64,000 nt of DNA. It comes from Lysinibacillus mangiferihumi (GTDB taxonomy: Bacteria; Bacillota; Bacilli; Bacillales_A; Planococcaceae). The translations under genes were made by a program, and so were the position numbers. The notes below the pieces were generated by a model. It was given only the letters and a program-made list of their open reading frames with translations. It did not search any database and was not told the DNA's origin. Numbering within the stretch: position 1 is the stretch's first letter; the number at the start of each line of letters is the position of its first letter. Of this stretch, positions 51,619 to 60,670 are shown piece by piece. The stretch covers positions 62,001 to 126,000 of the forward strand of contig NZ_PYWM01000008.1 of assembly GCF_003049665.1 (NCBI RefSeq), written 5' to 3'.

Positions 51619-52695
51619 TTAGCTCTGAGCTTTGAGCAGTAGTGAATTGTTAGTGCATGACGTCATATAAGCCCATAAGCTGTCACCGCTATGTTCTAGT
51701 AATTGAGTTGCCACCAAATCAGTCCAATAAAAAGTGCTTGCTCCTTCATCACGCCATGACCAAAGCCTACGTGTATACTGTTGTAAGCTATGTTCGTGTG
51801 TCGTACCAATTGCAGCATGCACTTGGTGGGAAATGGTCGCTACCGTTTGAATCATTTCTTCAAAACGAATTCGTGCATAGGCCACTTCACTCAGAGGGCT
51901 TTGTGCAACGAGGGCAACGGTCACATTATTAAATGCTGCTAAAGCTAACGCTGTTTCACCTGCTAAGTTCACAATATGTTGCTGAACAAGCTGGAAGCGA
52001 TGTAGAGGACGACCAAATTGCTCACGCTCCTTTGTATAGTGCACGGTTAAGTCATTTATTTTTTCAATAGCGCCCGTCATCATTGCTAGTTGAAAGGCTG
52101 TTGTAATGGCTGTCATAGTCTGAATTTGTTCTGAAGTTAAGACAGTAGATTGTTGGTAAACATTGGCGTTTTGGAATGTTACCGTATCACGTGGCTCACC
52201 AGCTAAGTTTTTATCCGGTGAAATAGCCGCTTGGCTTAAGTCAATTGCTACTAAATGGATACCCTTTGTGCTATGTGCAAGTGTTACTAATTGCTTTGTA
52301 TGGCGCGCCCAAGGTATATGATGTGCTGTGCCCGTTAGTTTGTCGTTTTCAAGTGTAAAGCTCGGAGTTTCAGCTAACATATATGTTGCCAAATCATCTA
52401 TTACTTGTAGGTTAGTATATGCTAATAAGTAGTTTGCTAATGTTGTTTCTGTAAATGGGATCGGAGCCGCATACTTGCCTGTTAAACGAACAATATTTAA
52501 TAAATCTTCTAAATCGCCACCCGCACCGCCATTTTCTTCACAAATGGCGACAGCCGTCATACCGTTTTCCACGAACAAATTCCATATATCAGATGCCCAC
52601 TTGCCTTGCTCGACAATATCAACTAAATCTTTACTAACATTTTCTTTTAGCATTCGTTCTACTACTTCAAGAATCATTTCTTTCATTTCACTCAT
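51619..52695 (-). CDS. Acyl-CoA dehydrogenase-like subunit (short, probably non-catalytic partner)
   Basis: 358 residues. Shorter and more diverged than a typical acyl-CoA dehydrogenase; it has the helical N-domain (NGMTAVAICEENGGAGGDLED) and C-domain (YTKEREQFGRPLHRFQLVQQHI, ~215-236) but lacks the GGTSE catalytic-base region. It overlaps the preceding gene by 4 bp (ATGA). This pairing is known for alpha2beta2 dehydrogenases in sterol and other bulky-acyl degradation, where one subunit binds FAD jointly with the other. Confidence 0.85.
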   Translation of the reverse strand: MSEMKEMILEVVERMLKENVSKDLVDIVEQGKWASDIWNLFVENGMTAVAICEENGGAGGDLEDLLNIVRLTGKYAAPIPFTETTLANYLLAYTNLQVIDDLATYMLAETPSFTLENDKLTGTAHHIPWARHTKQLVTLAHSTKGIHLVAIDLSQAAISPDKNLAGEPRDTVTFQNANVYQQSTVLTSEQIQTMTAITTAFQLAMMTGAIEKINDLTVHYTKEREQFGRPLHRFQLVQQHIVNLAGETALALAAFNNVTVALVAQSPLSEVAYARIRFEEMIQTVATISHQVHAAIGTTHEHSLQQYTRRLWSWRDEGASTFYWTDLVATQLLEHSGDSLWAYMTSCTNNSLLLKAQS

Positions 52696-53846
52696 TGTGC
52701 GACAACTCCTTTCGCTACTATGCCATAAAGTACTTCTGAAGTGCCTCCTCGAATTGTAAAACCTGGTGCATGTAAAATAGACTCTGCCATTAAACGGTCG
52801 ATTTTACGTTGCGCATCGAGGGTAGGGTAGGTTTGCACTAATAAACGAGTAATTTCTGGTATGCTTTGTTCAAATTTGGTGCCAAGCGCTTTTACAAGAG
52901 CAGCGGGAATAGAGACTTCATCGCCGTTTCCAGTTGCTAAAAGCTGGGCTACACCAATTGATAAATTGCGTAAGCTCCAGAGGCGTGCGACAACTTTAGA
53001 TGCTTGTTTTAACCCCTCAATGTTATTTTGTCGTTTTAATTCTTGAATGAGTTCATCGATTAAAGGGAACGTGCTTAAAATACGCTCTGGGCCGCTGCGT
53101 TCAAATGCTAGCTCTGCTAAACCTTGAACCCAACCATTGCCAATTTCACCGACAACCATATTGTCAGGAACAAAGACATTATCAAAGAATACTTCATTGT
53201 AATGATGTTCACCTGTTAAAAATTTGATTGGGACTACTGTAATCCCATCCGCTTGTAAATCGACAATTAGTTGGCTTAATCCCGCATGTTTATGTTTGCC
53301 ATCATATGGGCTCGTTCGAACTAAAGTCACCATGTAGTGACAGAGATGCGCATTACTCGTCCATATTTTTTGACCGTTTACGATCCAGCCGCCTTCTACT
53401 TTTTCAGCACGTGTACTGACAGAAGCCAAATCTGAACCACTATTTGGTTCACTTAACCCAATGCCGAAGTAGCATTCACCTTTCACAATTTGCGGTAGGA
53501 AAAATGCACGCTGTTGTTCTGTGCCATAACGTAAAAGTAGTGGTCCTGTTTGTCGATCAGCAAACCAATGTGCTGCAACCGGCGCACCTATAGCTAAAAA
53601 TTCCTCCGTTAAAATATAACGATCAATAGTACTGCGCTCTTGACCGCCATATTTTTTGGGCCAGGTGATGCCAATCCAGCCTTTTTGCCCTATCAATTTA
53701 GAAAATTCAGGGTTATCTCCACTTAACCAAGAATCACATTTCGGCACGAAGGTTCCTTTTGCTAGTTCTTCGTGTAGAAATGCTCGAACTTCTAAACGGA
53801 ATTGTTCTTGCGCTTCTGTAAATTGCACTGTTGGTAATTGAAACAT
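52692..53846 (-). CDS. Acyl-CoA dehydrogenase, catalytic subunit
   Basis: 384 residues. FAD/substrate signatures: YFGIGLSEPNSGSDLASV (~130-147), WIVNGQKIWTSNAH, and the C-terminal GGTSEVLYGIVAKGV where the Glu of RGGTSE is the position of the catalytic base. First gene of the leftward operon; ATG 53846 with AAAGGAGGAG. Oxidises an acyl-CoA to the 2-enoyl-CoA, passing electrons to ETF. The substrate is unknown. Confidence 0.93.
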   Translation of the reverse strand: MFQLPTVQFTEAQEQFRLEVRAFLHEELAKGTFVPKCDSWLSGDNPEFSKLIGQKGWIGITWPKKYGGQERSTIDRYILTEEFLAIGAPVAAHWFADRQTGPLLLRYGTEQQRAFFLPQIVKGECYFGIGLSEPNSGSDLASVSTRAEKVEGGWIVNGQKIWTSNAHLCHYMVTLVRTSPYDGKHKHAGLSQLIVDLQADGITVVPIKFLTGEHHYNEVFFDNVFVPDNMVVGEIGNGWVQGLAELAFERSGPERILSTFPLIDELIQELKRQNNIEGLKQASKVVARLWSLRNLSIGVAQLLATGNGDEVSIPAALVKALGTKFEQSIPEITRLLVQTYPTLDAQRKIDRLMAESILHAPGFTIRGGTSEVLYGIVAKGVVAQ

Positions 53847-54112
53847 ATAATAACTCCTCCTTTTTACCGCATTGTGATAACAATTACATTATATGTGTAT
53901 TTTATGATTCGTTATGTAAATAAGTCAAATGTTTTTTAGAATAATTAGAAAATTCCGTAAGTGAAAACGGGCTACAGCATATATAAATTAGTAGATAGCT
54001 TTTAGCGATAAGCCTTACAAATAGTAAAAAGTATTTAATTTATGAAAAAGTGTTAAAAAACAGAAAAAACATGTTATTATGTAGAAAAATTACGTTTTGG
54101 GGGTGTGAGAAG

Positions 54113-55450
54113 ATGCAAATGACGATTAAAACTTCTCAAAAGGTCACACAAATATTATCAGCACAGTTAGTCCATAATTTGGAAATATTGCAATATTCGG
54201 CGACTGAGCTAGAGCAATACATTTATGAAAGAGCAACAGAAAATCCACTATTAGTGGTCAACGACGCAAAAGAAAAAACGCAATATGAGGAGATTATGCA
54301 ATTAGCAAATTGTTCTGTTCATCATTTTTCATCATCCTATGATAGGTCTAGCAGTAACCAATTTAATATGATTGAGATGAAGCTTGCTGAAAAAGAAAAT
54401 TATGAGCAATTCCTTTTAGAGCAATTGCCAATGCACCAAAATTTATCTTCTATTGATTTACGAATTTTAAAATTTTTAATCCAATCGTTGGATGATCGCT
54501 TATTTTTGGACGTAGAGTTAGAGATTGTAGCAGACAAGTTTCAAACTAGTTATTCGCATGTAGAGGCAATTTTAGATTTATTACAAACTTTTGAGCCGAT
54601 TGGCGTAGGTGCACGAAGTTACCAAGAATTTTTACTTATCCAATTGGATAATGATCAGTTTGCGCCGAAAATGGCTTCGACCTTTATTCGTTCAGATTTA
54701 GAGTTAGTTGCAACGCAGGCGATTAAACAGTTGAGTAAAAAATATAAGATGCCTTTACAAGATGTCATCGAAACGGTTCACTATATAAAAAAAATGAAAC
54801 CGATTCTGATGGGGGATAAATTAGAATCGATTCCCTATGTGATGCCAGATATCGAAGTGAAAGCAATTGCTGGGGAATGGGTGATTCAGTTAACTCGTCA
54901 CCACTTACCTATCGTATCGATTGATGAAAGTTATGTTGCGCTATTAAAAAATGATCCAAATTATCAAACGTACTACCGAGATTCAATGAAAGATGCATTA
55001 GCTCTATTGCAAGGGATTGAACAGCGAGATAAGACGCTTTATGAGTTAACTAGATTATTATTGCAACAGCAGGAAAATTTCTTTACGAAGGGGTTAGAAG
55101 CGATAAAACCTATGCGTTTAAAAGATCTTGCTGACTTGTTAGCTGTACATGAATCGACGATTAGTCGTGCTATTCGTGGGAAGTATATTCAAACGCCAAA
55201 AGGCATTTATGCATTACAATCTTTGTTTACAAAGGGCTTGCTGAATTCTTCAGGAAAAATGGATTCTATTATGTATATTAAAAAGCGCTTACAAAAGTTG
55301 ATTGAAACCGAGGATAAACGAAATCCTTTAGCAGACCAGCAATTGACAAATATTTTATGTGAAGAAGGAATTCAAATTTCAAGAAGAACTGTTGCAAAGT
55401 ATCGAGAGGAATTAAATATTTTAAGTTCATATAATCGAGCGTATGGGTAA
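54113..55450 (+). CDS. rpoN: RNA polymerase sigma-54 factor
   Basis: 445 residues. Start ATG 54113 (GGGGGTGTGAGAAG upstream); the frame extends further but without family similarity. Region I is Gln/Leu-rich (MTIKTSQKVTQILSAQLVHNLEIL..), the core-binding domain is central, and the C-terminal DNA-binding part ends with the RpoN box RRTVAKYREEL (~423). It directs polymerase to -24/-12 promoters and needs an AAA+ activator; two such promoters and one activator follow within 5 kb. Confidence 0.96.
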   Translation: MQMTIKTSQKVTQILSAQLVHNLEILQYSATELEQYIYERATENPLLVVNDAKEKTQYEEIMQLANCSVHHFSSSYDRSSSNQFNMIEMKLAEKENYEQFLLEQLPMHQNLSSIDLRILKFLIQSLDDRLFLDVELEIVADKFQTSYSHVEAILDLLQTFEPIGVGARSYQEFLLIQLDNDQFAPKMASTFIRSDLELVATQAIKQLSKKYKMPLQDVIETVHYIKKMKPILMGDKLESIPYVMPDIEVKAIAGEWVIQLTRHHLPIVSIDESYVALLKNDPNYQTYYRDSMKDALALLQGIEQRDKTLYELTRLLLQQQENFFTKGLEAIKPMRLKDLADLLAVHESTISRAIRGKYIQTPKGIYALQSLFTKGLLNSSGKMDSIMYIKKRLQKLIETEDKRNPLADQQLTNILCEEGIQISRRTVAKYREELNILSSYNRAYG

Positions 55451-55472
55451 TGTGATGTAAAAAATAAACCGA

Positions 55473-55490
55473 TGATGCAAATGTGCATCA
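55473..55490 (+). promoter_or_regulatory. Activator-binding palindrome 1 (TGATGC-N6-GCATCA)
   Basis: A perfect 18-bp palindrome about 150 bp before the -24/-12 promoter of the permease. An identical arm pair with the same spacing recurs at 58985-59002. A second shared motif, GTGCAAAAGCG, follows at 55509-55519. Confidence 0.8.
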
Positions 55491-55640
55491 AAATTTTAAT
55501 TGTGCATTGTGCAAAAGCGATTCGTTACGCGTCATCTTGATAAGCTGTGCCCACCATAAAAGGATGAAGCGAGATAAGAAGCTAGTAAAATATAACTTAA
55601 TTTAACAGAATTTTATAAATTTTAAGTTTTTTGTAGTGTT

Positions 55641-55656
55641 TGGCATTGAACTTGCT
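55641..55656 (+). promoter_or_regulatory. Sigma-54 promoter of the permease gene
   Basis: TGGCAT-TGAAC-TTGCT (55641-55656) matches TGGCAC-N5-TTGCW, with GG and GC exactly 12 bp apart. Confidence 0.88.
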
Positions 55657-55728
55657 CATTAAACAGAAGACATGCATTAGAGAATGGGGCTAGTAAATGT
55701 CTATATCAAAACACTAAGGGGTGGTTTA

Positions 55729-57144
55729 ATGGGAGCTTTGCAAAAATCACTGAAAACACGACATATTACAATGATTTCCATTGGTGGGGTAATTGGTACT
55801 GGGCTTTTTGTCGGAACTGGAAAAAACATTTTAAGTACTGGTCCAGCAGCAGTCATATCCTATGCCATTGCGTGTTTGCTCATTGTCTTAATTATGCAAA
55901 TGGTTGGTGAAATGGCGGCTGGGGAAATCGCATTAGGAGAGAAGTCTGGTCAATCGCGGGAGTTAGGCTCATTTGCATCTTATGCAGGAAAGTATATTGG
56001 GCCATGGGCAGGTTTTACAGTTGGCTGGCTTTATTGGGCTAGCTGGGTATTCATTGTTGGACTAGAAGCTGCATTAATCGGGGGTATGCTGCATAACTGG
56101 TTTCCATTTATACCGATTTGGGTTGGAAGTGTAGGCATTACATTGTTAATGACCATTATTAATATTTATTCGGTGAAATCATTCGGTGAATTTGAATATT
56201 GGCTATCATTTATTAAAGTTACGGCAATCATTATCTTTTTAGTAGTGGGAACAGCAATGATTTTCGGTATATGGCCTAATTATGAGCCTAAAGGATTGGG
56301 GATTTTAACAGCATTTGGTGGCTTTGCACCAAATGGGGTTGTTCCAATATTTACCGCAATTGTGTTTGTTATATTTTCTATTTGCGGTGCTGAAGTCGCA
56401 GCGATTGCTGCGGCAGAGTCTGAAAATCCAGCAAAAAATATTGTGCGTGCTATTCGCAATGTCGTATTCCGTCTCGGATTATTTTTTGTCGGTTCAGTAG
56501 CTATTATGGTAATGATTATCCCGTGGAATGATTCAACGTTCTTAGCAGCACCCTATGCCAATATTTTAACGATGGCTGGACTTCCAATTGCAGCTCAAAT
56601 TATTCAAATCGTTATATTTATTTCATTAATTTCGGTGCTCAATTCAGCACTATATACGAGTTCACGCATGTTGCTTGAAATGTCACGTCAAGGAGATGCG
56701 CCAAAAATCTTCTCACAAATACGAAATCGTCGCGGTGCACCAGTACCAGCTATTATTGGGAGTACCTTAGTTGCATATATTTGTGCCATGCTCTATTTTA
56801 TTTCTCCGGAAGTCATTTTTTATTTTTTAGGAAACTGTGTTGGAGGATTAATGATCGCTGTTTATATTTTTATCGCTATTTCGCAAATACGATTTCGACG
56901 GTATTATGATCAAGTTTCGGGTGAGCCATTAGCGATTAAAATGTGGTTATTTCCCTACTTATCGTATGTTACGATTGGTGTTTTAACGATTGTCTATTTA
57001 TGCCAAGTGTTAATTGAATCGTTGCGTACGCAGTTTTACTTAAGTACATTAGTATTGATTGTGTCAATTGTGCTATTTGTCATCATGCGAAAACTTTCAA
57101 CGAAACCAGCAGAGCAATTAGAGGATAAGTTAGCTTCAGAGTAG
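55729..57144 (+). CDS. Amino acid permease (APC family, GabP-like)
   Basis: 471 residues, twelve membrane helices. Starts at ATG 55729 with AAGGGGTGG. The N-terminal signature SLKTRHITMISIGGVIGTGLF and helix-3 WAGFTVGWLYWASWV are typical of the amino-acid transporter (AAT) group that includes GabP. Controlled by the sigma-54 promoter just upstream. It probably imports the amino acid that the aminotransferase downstream degrades (GABA, beta-alanine or a similar omega-amino acid). Confidence 0.92.
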   Translation: MGALQKSLKTRHITMISIGGVIGTGLFVGTGKNILSTGPAAVISYAIACLLIVLIMQMVGEMAAGEIALGEKSGQSRELGSFASYAGKYIGPWAGFTVGWLYWASWVFIVGLEAALIGGMLHNWFPFIPIWVGSVGITLLMTIINIYSVKSFGEFEYWLSFIKVTAIIIFLVVGTAMIFGIWPNYEPKGLGILTAFGGFAPNGVVPIFTAIVFVIFSICGAEVAAIAAAESENPAKNIVRAIRNVVFRLGLFFVGSVAIMVMIIPWNDSTFLAAPYANILTMAGLPIAAQIIQIVIFISLISVLNSALYTSSRMLLEMSRQGDAPKIFSQIRNRRGAPVPAIIGSTLVAYICAMLYFISPEVIFYFLGNCVGGLMIAVYIFIAISQIRFRRYYDQVSGEPLAIKMWLFPYLSYVTIGVLTIVYLCQVLIESLRTQFYLSTLVLIVSIVLFVIMRKLSTKPAEQLEDKLASE

Positions 57145-57225
57145 AATATTACTACGAGGTTATGACGAGTGTGAGGGAACTATACGATGAGATTAAATTC
57201 GCGACACGCTTACGGGAATGCAAGC

Positions 57226-57259
57226 CTAGCAAACAAATACGCAAGTAGTTGTTTGCTAG
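57226..57259. repeat. 11-bp inverted repeat between permease and activator genes
   Basis: CTAGCAAACAA (57226-57236) and TTGTTTGCTAG (57249-57259), with outer GGGAAT/ATTCCG complementarity. It could be a terminator or an RNA leader; no T run follows directly. Confidence 0.6.
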
Positions 57260-57337
57260 AGATTCCGTGGATAGGGAGCGGATTTTTTGCATTACTTCTA
57301 AAAATAATAAAATGGATTTGGAAAGGAAGCGGTTCAG

Positions 57338-58984
57338 ATGTCAGTAACAGAACTTCATAAGGAAGAGCATTTTTTTATTGTGAAAAATGGTGAAGTGATT
57401 GTCAAAAGTGATATCCAACAAGAGCTTCTTGAACAAATAAGTGAGAAATACTGTAAAGGACAAGAAACATTTGAGGTGCAAGAATATTTCGTCCATGTAG
57501 TAGAAACATCTCAAGGTACGCTGTTTACAGCAAGATCATTGAAGCAGTTTAACGATATCGATTTTATGAACCCCCTGTCACATAAGTTGCTGAACTCAAT
57601 TTCTGATGGGGTGACGATTTGTGATTGCCACGGCAAAATTTTATTTCAAAATGACATTGATATTGAAATTGTTGGTATCGATTTACGGGGGAGATATGCA
57701 AAAGATGTTATTGCGGAAGGATTAATGAGTGATTCCATTTCGATGAAAGTAATTGAATCGCAAGAAAAGGTAACGATATTGCAAACCTTCATTAACGGCA
57801 GATGTTTTTTAGTCACAGGTCAGCCGATTTTTGACGAAGATGGCAAATTGCAATATGTTGTTGCCATCACACGGAATATGACACAACTCAAATTGCTTGA
57901 ACAAGAAGTACAAAAATTAGAAGATCAAAATGAAGATTTTAAATGCAAACTACAAGCCTTACATAATCAAGAATCGAGAAAAAGTAGTTTAATTGCCGTA
58001 TCTTCCGCCATGATGCAAGTAGTCAAAAGGGTGATGCGTGTAGCGGAAGTAGATTCTACCGTGCTAATTGGTGGTGAATCGGGAGTCGGTAAAGAGGAGA
58101 TTACAAAACTTATCCATGCCTATAGCAGACGAAGTCATAAGCAAATCTTAACAATCAATTGTAGTGCAATACCAGAGACATTACTTGAATCTGAACTTTT
58201 TGGCTATGAATCAGGGGCATTTACGGGAGCTAATAAAGGTGGGAAAGCTGGACTCTTTGAAATTGCATCAGGAGGCACGGTGTTTTTAGATGAAATTGGA
58301 GAAATGCCTTTGCAGCTACAAGCTAAATTATTACGGGTGCTACAAGAATCGGAGGTACAGCGCATAGGAAGCGGCAAACCGATTGCGATCGATGTACGAA
58401 TTATCGCAGCAAGCAATCGAAACTTAGCGGAAATGGTTAGGCAAGGTAGCTTCCGAGAGGATTTATATTATCGGTTAAACATTATCCCTATAGAAATTCC
58501 ACCATTAAGACACCGTCGGCAAGATATTATTCCATTAGTTAATCATTTTTTAGCGTTGATAGGTGATAAATATGGAATTCATCGAACAATTGAGTCAAAT
58601 GCTATGAAAGTTTTAGAAGCGTATGCATGGCCGGGAAATGTCAGGCAATTAAAAAATATGGTGGAACGCCTTTGCTTATTGGCTACCCAACCTGAAATTA
58701 CGGCAAGTACAGTTCAACAAGAGCTTGATAGCAACCCACTAGTTATTCGACAAGTCGACAATACAGTGCAACAGCCAAATGAACAACAACAGCCTGCTGC
58801 TCCACTTTTAGCAGGTACATTAAAAGAGCAAGTAGCAATGTTTGAAAAGCAATTGATTAAGCAAGCATTGTCCGAACATCCGAGTATAAGACAAGCAGCC
58901 AAAGCGCTCGGTTGCGATCAATCTACGTTAGTAAGGAAAATACAAAAATTCCAATTGACACGGCATATCTCATATCAAGAATAA
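57338..58984 (+). CDS. Sigma-54-dependent activator (PAS-AAA-Fis)
   Basis: 548 residues. N-terminal sensory part with a PAS domain (~85-190, SISDGVTICDCHGKILFQN), AAA+ domain (~225-455) with Walker A GGESGVGKEEIT (~245), the sigma-54-contact loop GAFTGA (~293) and Walker B VFLDEIGE (~313), and a C-terminal Fis-type helix-turn-helix (~512-535, IRQAAKALGCDQSTLVRKIQ). It should bind the TGATGC-N6-GCATCA sites flanking the gene and activate permease and aminotransferase transcription. Resembles GABA-type regulators in bacilli. Confidence 0.94.
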   Translation: MSVTELHKEEHFFIVKNGEVIVKSDIQQELLEQISEKYCKGQETFEVQEYFVHVVETSQGTLFTARSLKQFNDIDFMNPLSHKLLNSISDGVTICDCHGKILFQNDIDIEIVGIDLRGRYAKDVIAEGLMSDSISMKVIESQEKVTILQTFINGRCFLVTGQPIFDEDGKLQYVVAITRNMTQLKLLEQEVQKLEDQNEDFKCKLQALHNQESRKSSLIAVSSAMMQVVKRVMRVAEVDSTVLIGGESGVGKEEITKLIHAYSRRSHKQILTINCSAIPETLLESELFGYESGAFTGANKGGKAGLFEIASGGTVFLDEIGEMPLQLQAKLLRVLQESEVQRIGSGKPIAIDVRIIAASNRNLAEMVRQGSFREDLYYRLNIIPIEIPPLRHRRQDIIPLVNHFLALIGDKYGIHRTIESNAMKVLEAYAWPGNVRQLKNMVERLCLLATQPEITASTVQQELDSNPLVIRQVDNTVQQPNEQQQPAAPLLAGTLKEQVAMFEKQLIKQALSEHPSIRQAAKALGCDQSTLVRKIQKFQLTRHISYQE

Positions 58985-59002
58985 TGATGCGTTTATGCAT
59001 CA
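58985..59002 (+). promoter_or_regulatory. Activator-binding palindrome 2 (TGATGC-N6-GCATCA)
   Basis: The same arms and spacing as at 55473-55490, overlapping the end of the activator gene's stop region and ~220 bp before the second -24/-12 promoter. GTGCAAAAAAGCG follows at 59026-59038. Confidence 0.8.
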
Positions 59003-59221
59003 CTGCTTGTATATTTGCATAAATAGTGCAAAAAAGCGTGAAGTGCTTGTGATGTTGAGAAAGGGCGTATGTATTTCTAGCAAGATATTTGTTGAACCGA
59101 AAAAAATATCGACATTCTGAAAACTACCAAGTCGTTCGAGGTGCTCGATAGTAAATAATGATGGACGAATTTAATAAATTAGAGAGGCATTTTTTTAATA
59201 ATGTCTCTTTTTTTATGGGGT

Positions 59222-59237
59222 TGGCATGAAAATTGCT
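59222..59237 (+). promoter_or_regulatory. Sigma-54 promoter of the aminotransferase operon
   Basis: TGGCAT-GAAAA-TTGCT (59222-59237), again with 12 bp between GG and GC. It overlaps a possible ATG at 59226, which therefore cannot be the start codon. Confidence 0.9.
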
Positions 59238-59282
59238 TGTAATAAAGTGTATAAAACTTTTAATGAAAAGAGGCTGGTATTG

Positions 59283-60611
59283 ATGACAATTCAACTAAAA
59301 GAAGAGTTGAAAACTTTAGATCAAAAGCATTTTCTACATCCAACGACGTCGATTGAGCAACAGCAAACGCAAGGGCCTGCTGCTATTTTTACAGAGGGGA
59401 AAGGCATCTATTTAAAAGATTTAGAGGGGAAAAGTTATATTGATGGCATGTCTTCTTTATGGAACGTAAACGTTGGACACGGTCGTGAGGAAATTGCAGA
59501 AGTTGCAAAAGAACAAATGGCTACATTAGCATTTAGCTCTTGTTTTGCTTCATTTAGTAATGAACCAGCTATTCGTTTAGCAACGAAAATAGCCTCTTTA
59601 ACACCAGGAGATTTAAATACAGTATTTTTTACTTCCGGAGGATCGGAATCCAATGATACGGCGATTAAACTAGCTCGCCATTACTGGTTATTAAAGGGTC
59701 AGCCAGAGCGTCAAAAAATTATTTCACGTACACAATCCTATCATGGGGTGGCGATGGGAGCGACAAATGCGACGGGTATACAGGCATTTCGTAACTTTAC
59801 CAACTCACCTGCACCTGATTTCCATTATGTTTACAATCAATCTGTTCGCGATCTTCGAGAAATGATTGAAGCACTAGGTCCAGAAACAGTAGCAGCGTTT
59901 ATTTCCGAGCCGATTCAAGGAGCGGGAGGAGTCAATATTCCACCAGAAGATTATTTTAAAGAAGTACGTAAACTTTGCGATGAGTACGGCATTTTATTTA
60001 TAGCGGATGAAGTGATTACCGGTTTCGGTCGTACGGGAAAATGGTTTGGCATGGAGCATTATGGCGTTGTACCAGATATGATGTCATTTGCTAAAGGGGT
60101 ATCGAGTGGCTACGCACAGCTTGGAGGTGTGGTGATTTCCGAAAAAATTCATGAAACATATTGCCAGCTTTCCAAAGGGACTTTAATGCACGGTTATACG
60201 TATAGTGGTCATGCATTGGCTTGCCAAGTAGGCTTAAAAAACATTGACATTCTAGAGCGAGAAATGTTGATAGAAAACGCAGCATCTATGGGAGAAGCGA
60301 TGTTGACAGGTTTTAAAGCGCTTCAAGAAAAATATAGCTTTATCGGAAATGTTCGAACAATTGGTTTGCTTGGTGCTATTGAGCTAGTTAAAAATCGTGA
60401 AACTGGCGAGCTTTTCGAGACTGCCATTAGCCCGATATTTGTTCAAGAAACAATGAAACGAGGCTTAATTTTACGAACAGTCACGTATGAGCAAGATACA
60501 GTTGTTTTTGCACCACCACTTATTTTATCGAAAGCAGAATTAAACGAAATGTTACGTATTTTAGATGAGACTTTTGAATTTGTGCGTAAAACGATTATTG
60601 TAAAAGATTAA
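59283..60611 (+). CDS. Class III omega-aminotransferase
   Basis: 442 residues from ATG 59283; the in-frame ATG at 59226 lies inside the sigma-54 promoter. PLP fold type I, class III: FFTSGGSESNDTAIKLARHYW (~118-138), YHGVAMGATN, and the PLP motif LFIADEVITGFGRTGKWF (~240-257) with the Schiff-base Lys in SFAKGVSSGYAQLGG (~272). Such enzymes use omega-amino acids or amines as donors with pyruvate or 2-oxoglutarate. An aldehyde dehydrogenase follows at 60 bp, which fits a GABA/beta-alanine-type route; the exact substrate is not fixed. Confidence 0.92.
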   Translation: MTIQLKEELKTLDQKHFLHPTTSIEQQQTQGPAAIFTEGKGIYLKDLEGKSYIDGMSSLWNVNVGHGREEIAEVAKEQMATLAFSSCFASFSNEPAIRLATKIASLTPGDLNTVFFTSGGSESNDTAIKLARHYWLLKGQPERQKIISRTQSYHGVAMGATNATGIQAFRNFTNSPAPDFHYVYNQSVRDLREMIEALGPETVAAFISEPIQGAGGVNIPPEDYFKEVRKLCDEYGILFIADEVITGFGRTGKWFGMEHYGVVPDMMSFAKGVSSGYAQLGGVVISEKIHETYCQLSKGTLMHGYTYSGHALACQVGLKNIDILEREMLIENAASMGEAMLTGFKALQEKYSFIGNVRTIGLLGAIELVKNRETGELFETAISPIFVQETMKRGLILRTVTYEQDTVVFAPPLILSKAELNEMLRILDETFEFVRKTIIVKD

Positions 60612-60670
60612 TATGTCTGGTGTTGATGAGAGCTAATAATAAATCAGTTACTTAATCAAGGAGGGGTTTT

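Noticed and set aside
59226-59282. ATG 59226 as start of the aminotransferase
   Set aside because: The codon lies between the -24 and -12 elements of the sigma-54 promoter, so it would not be on the mRNA; ATG 59283 has a ribosome site.
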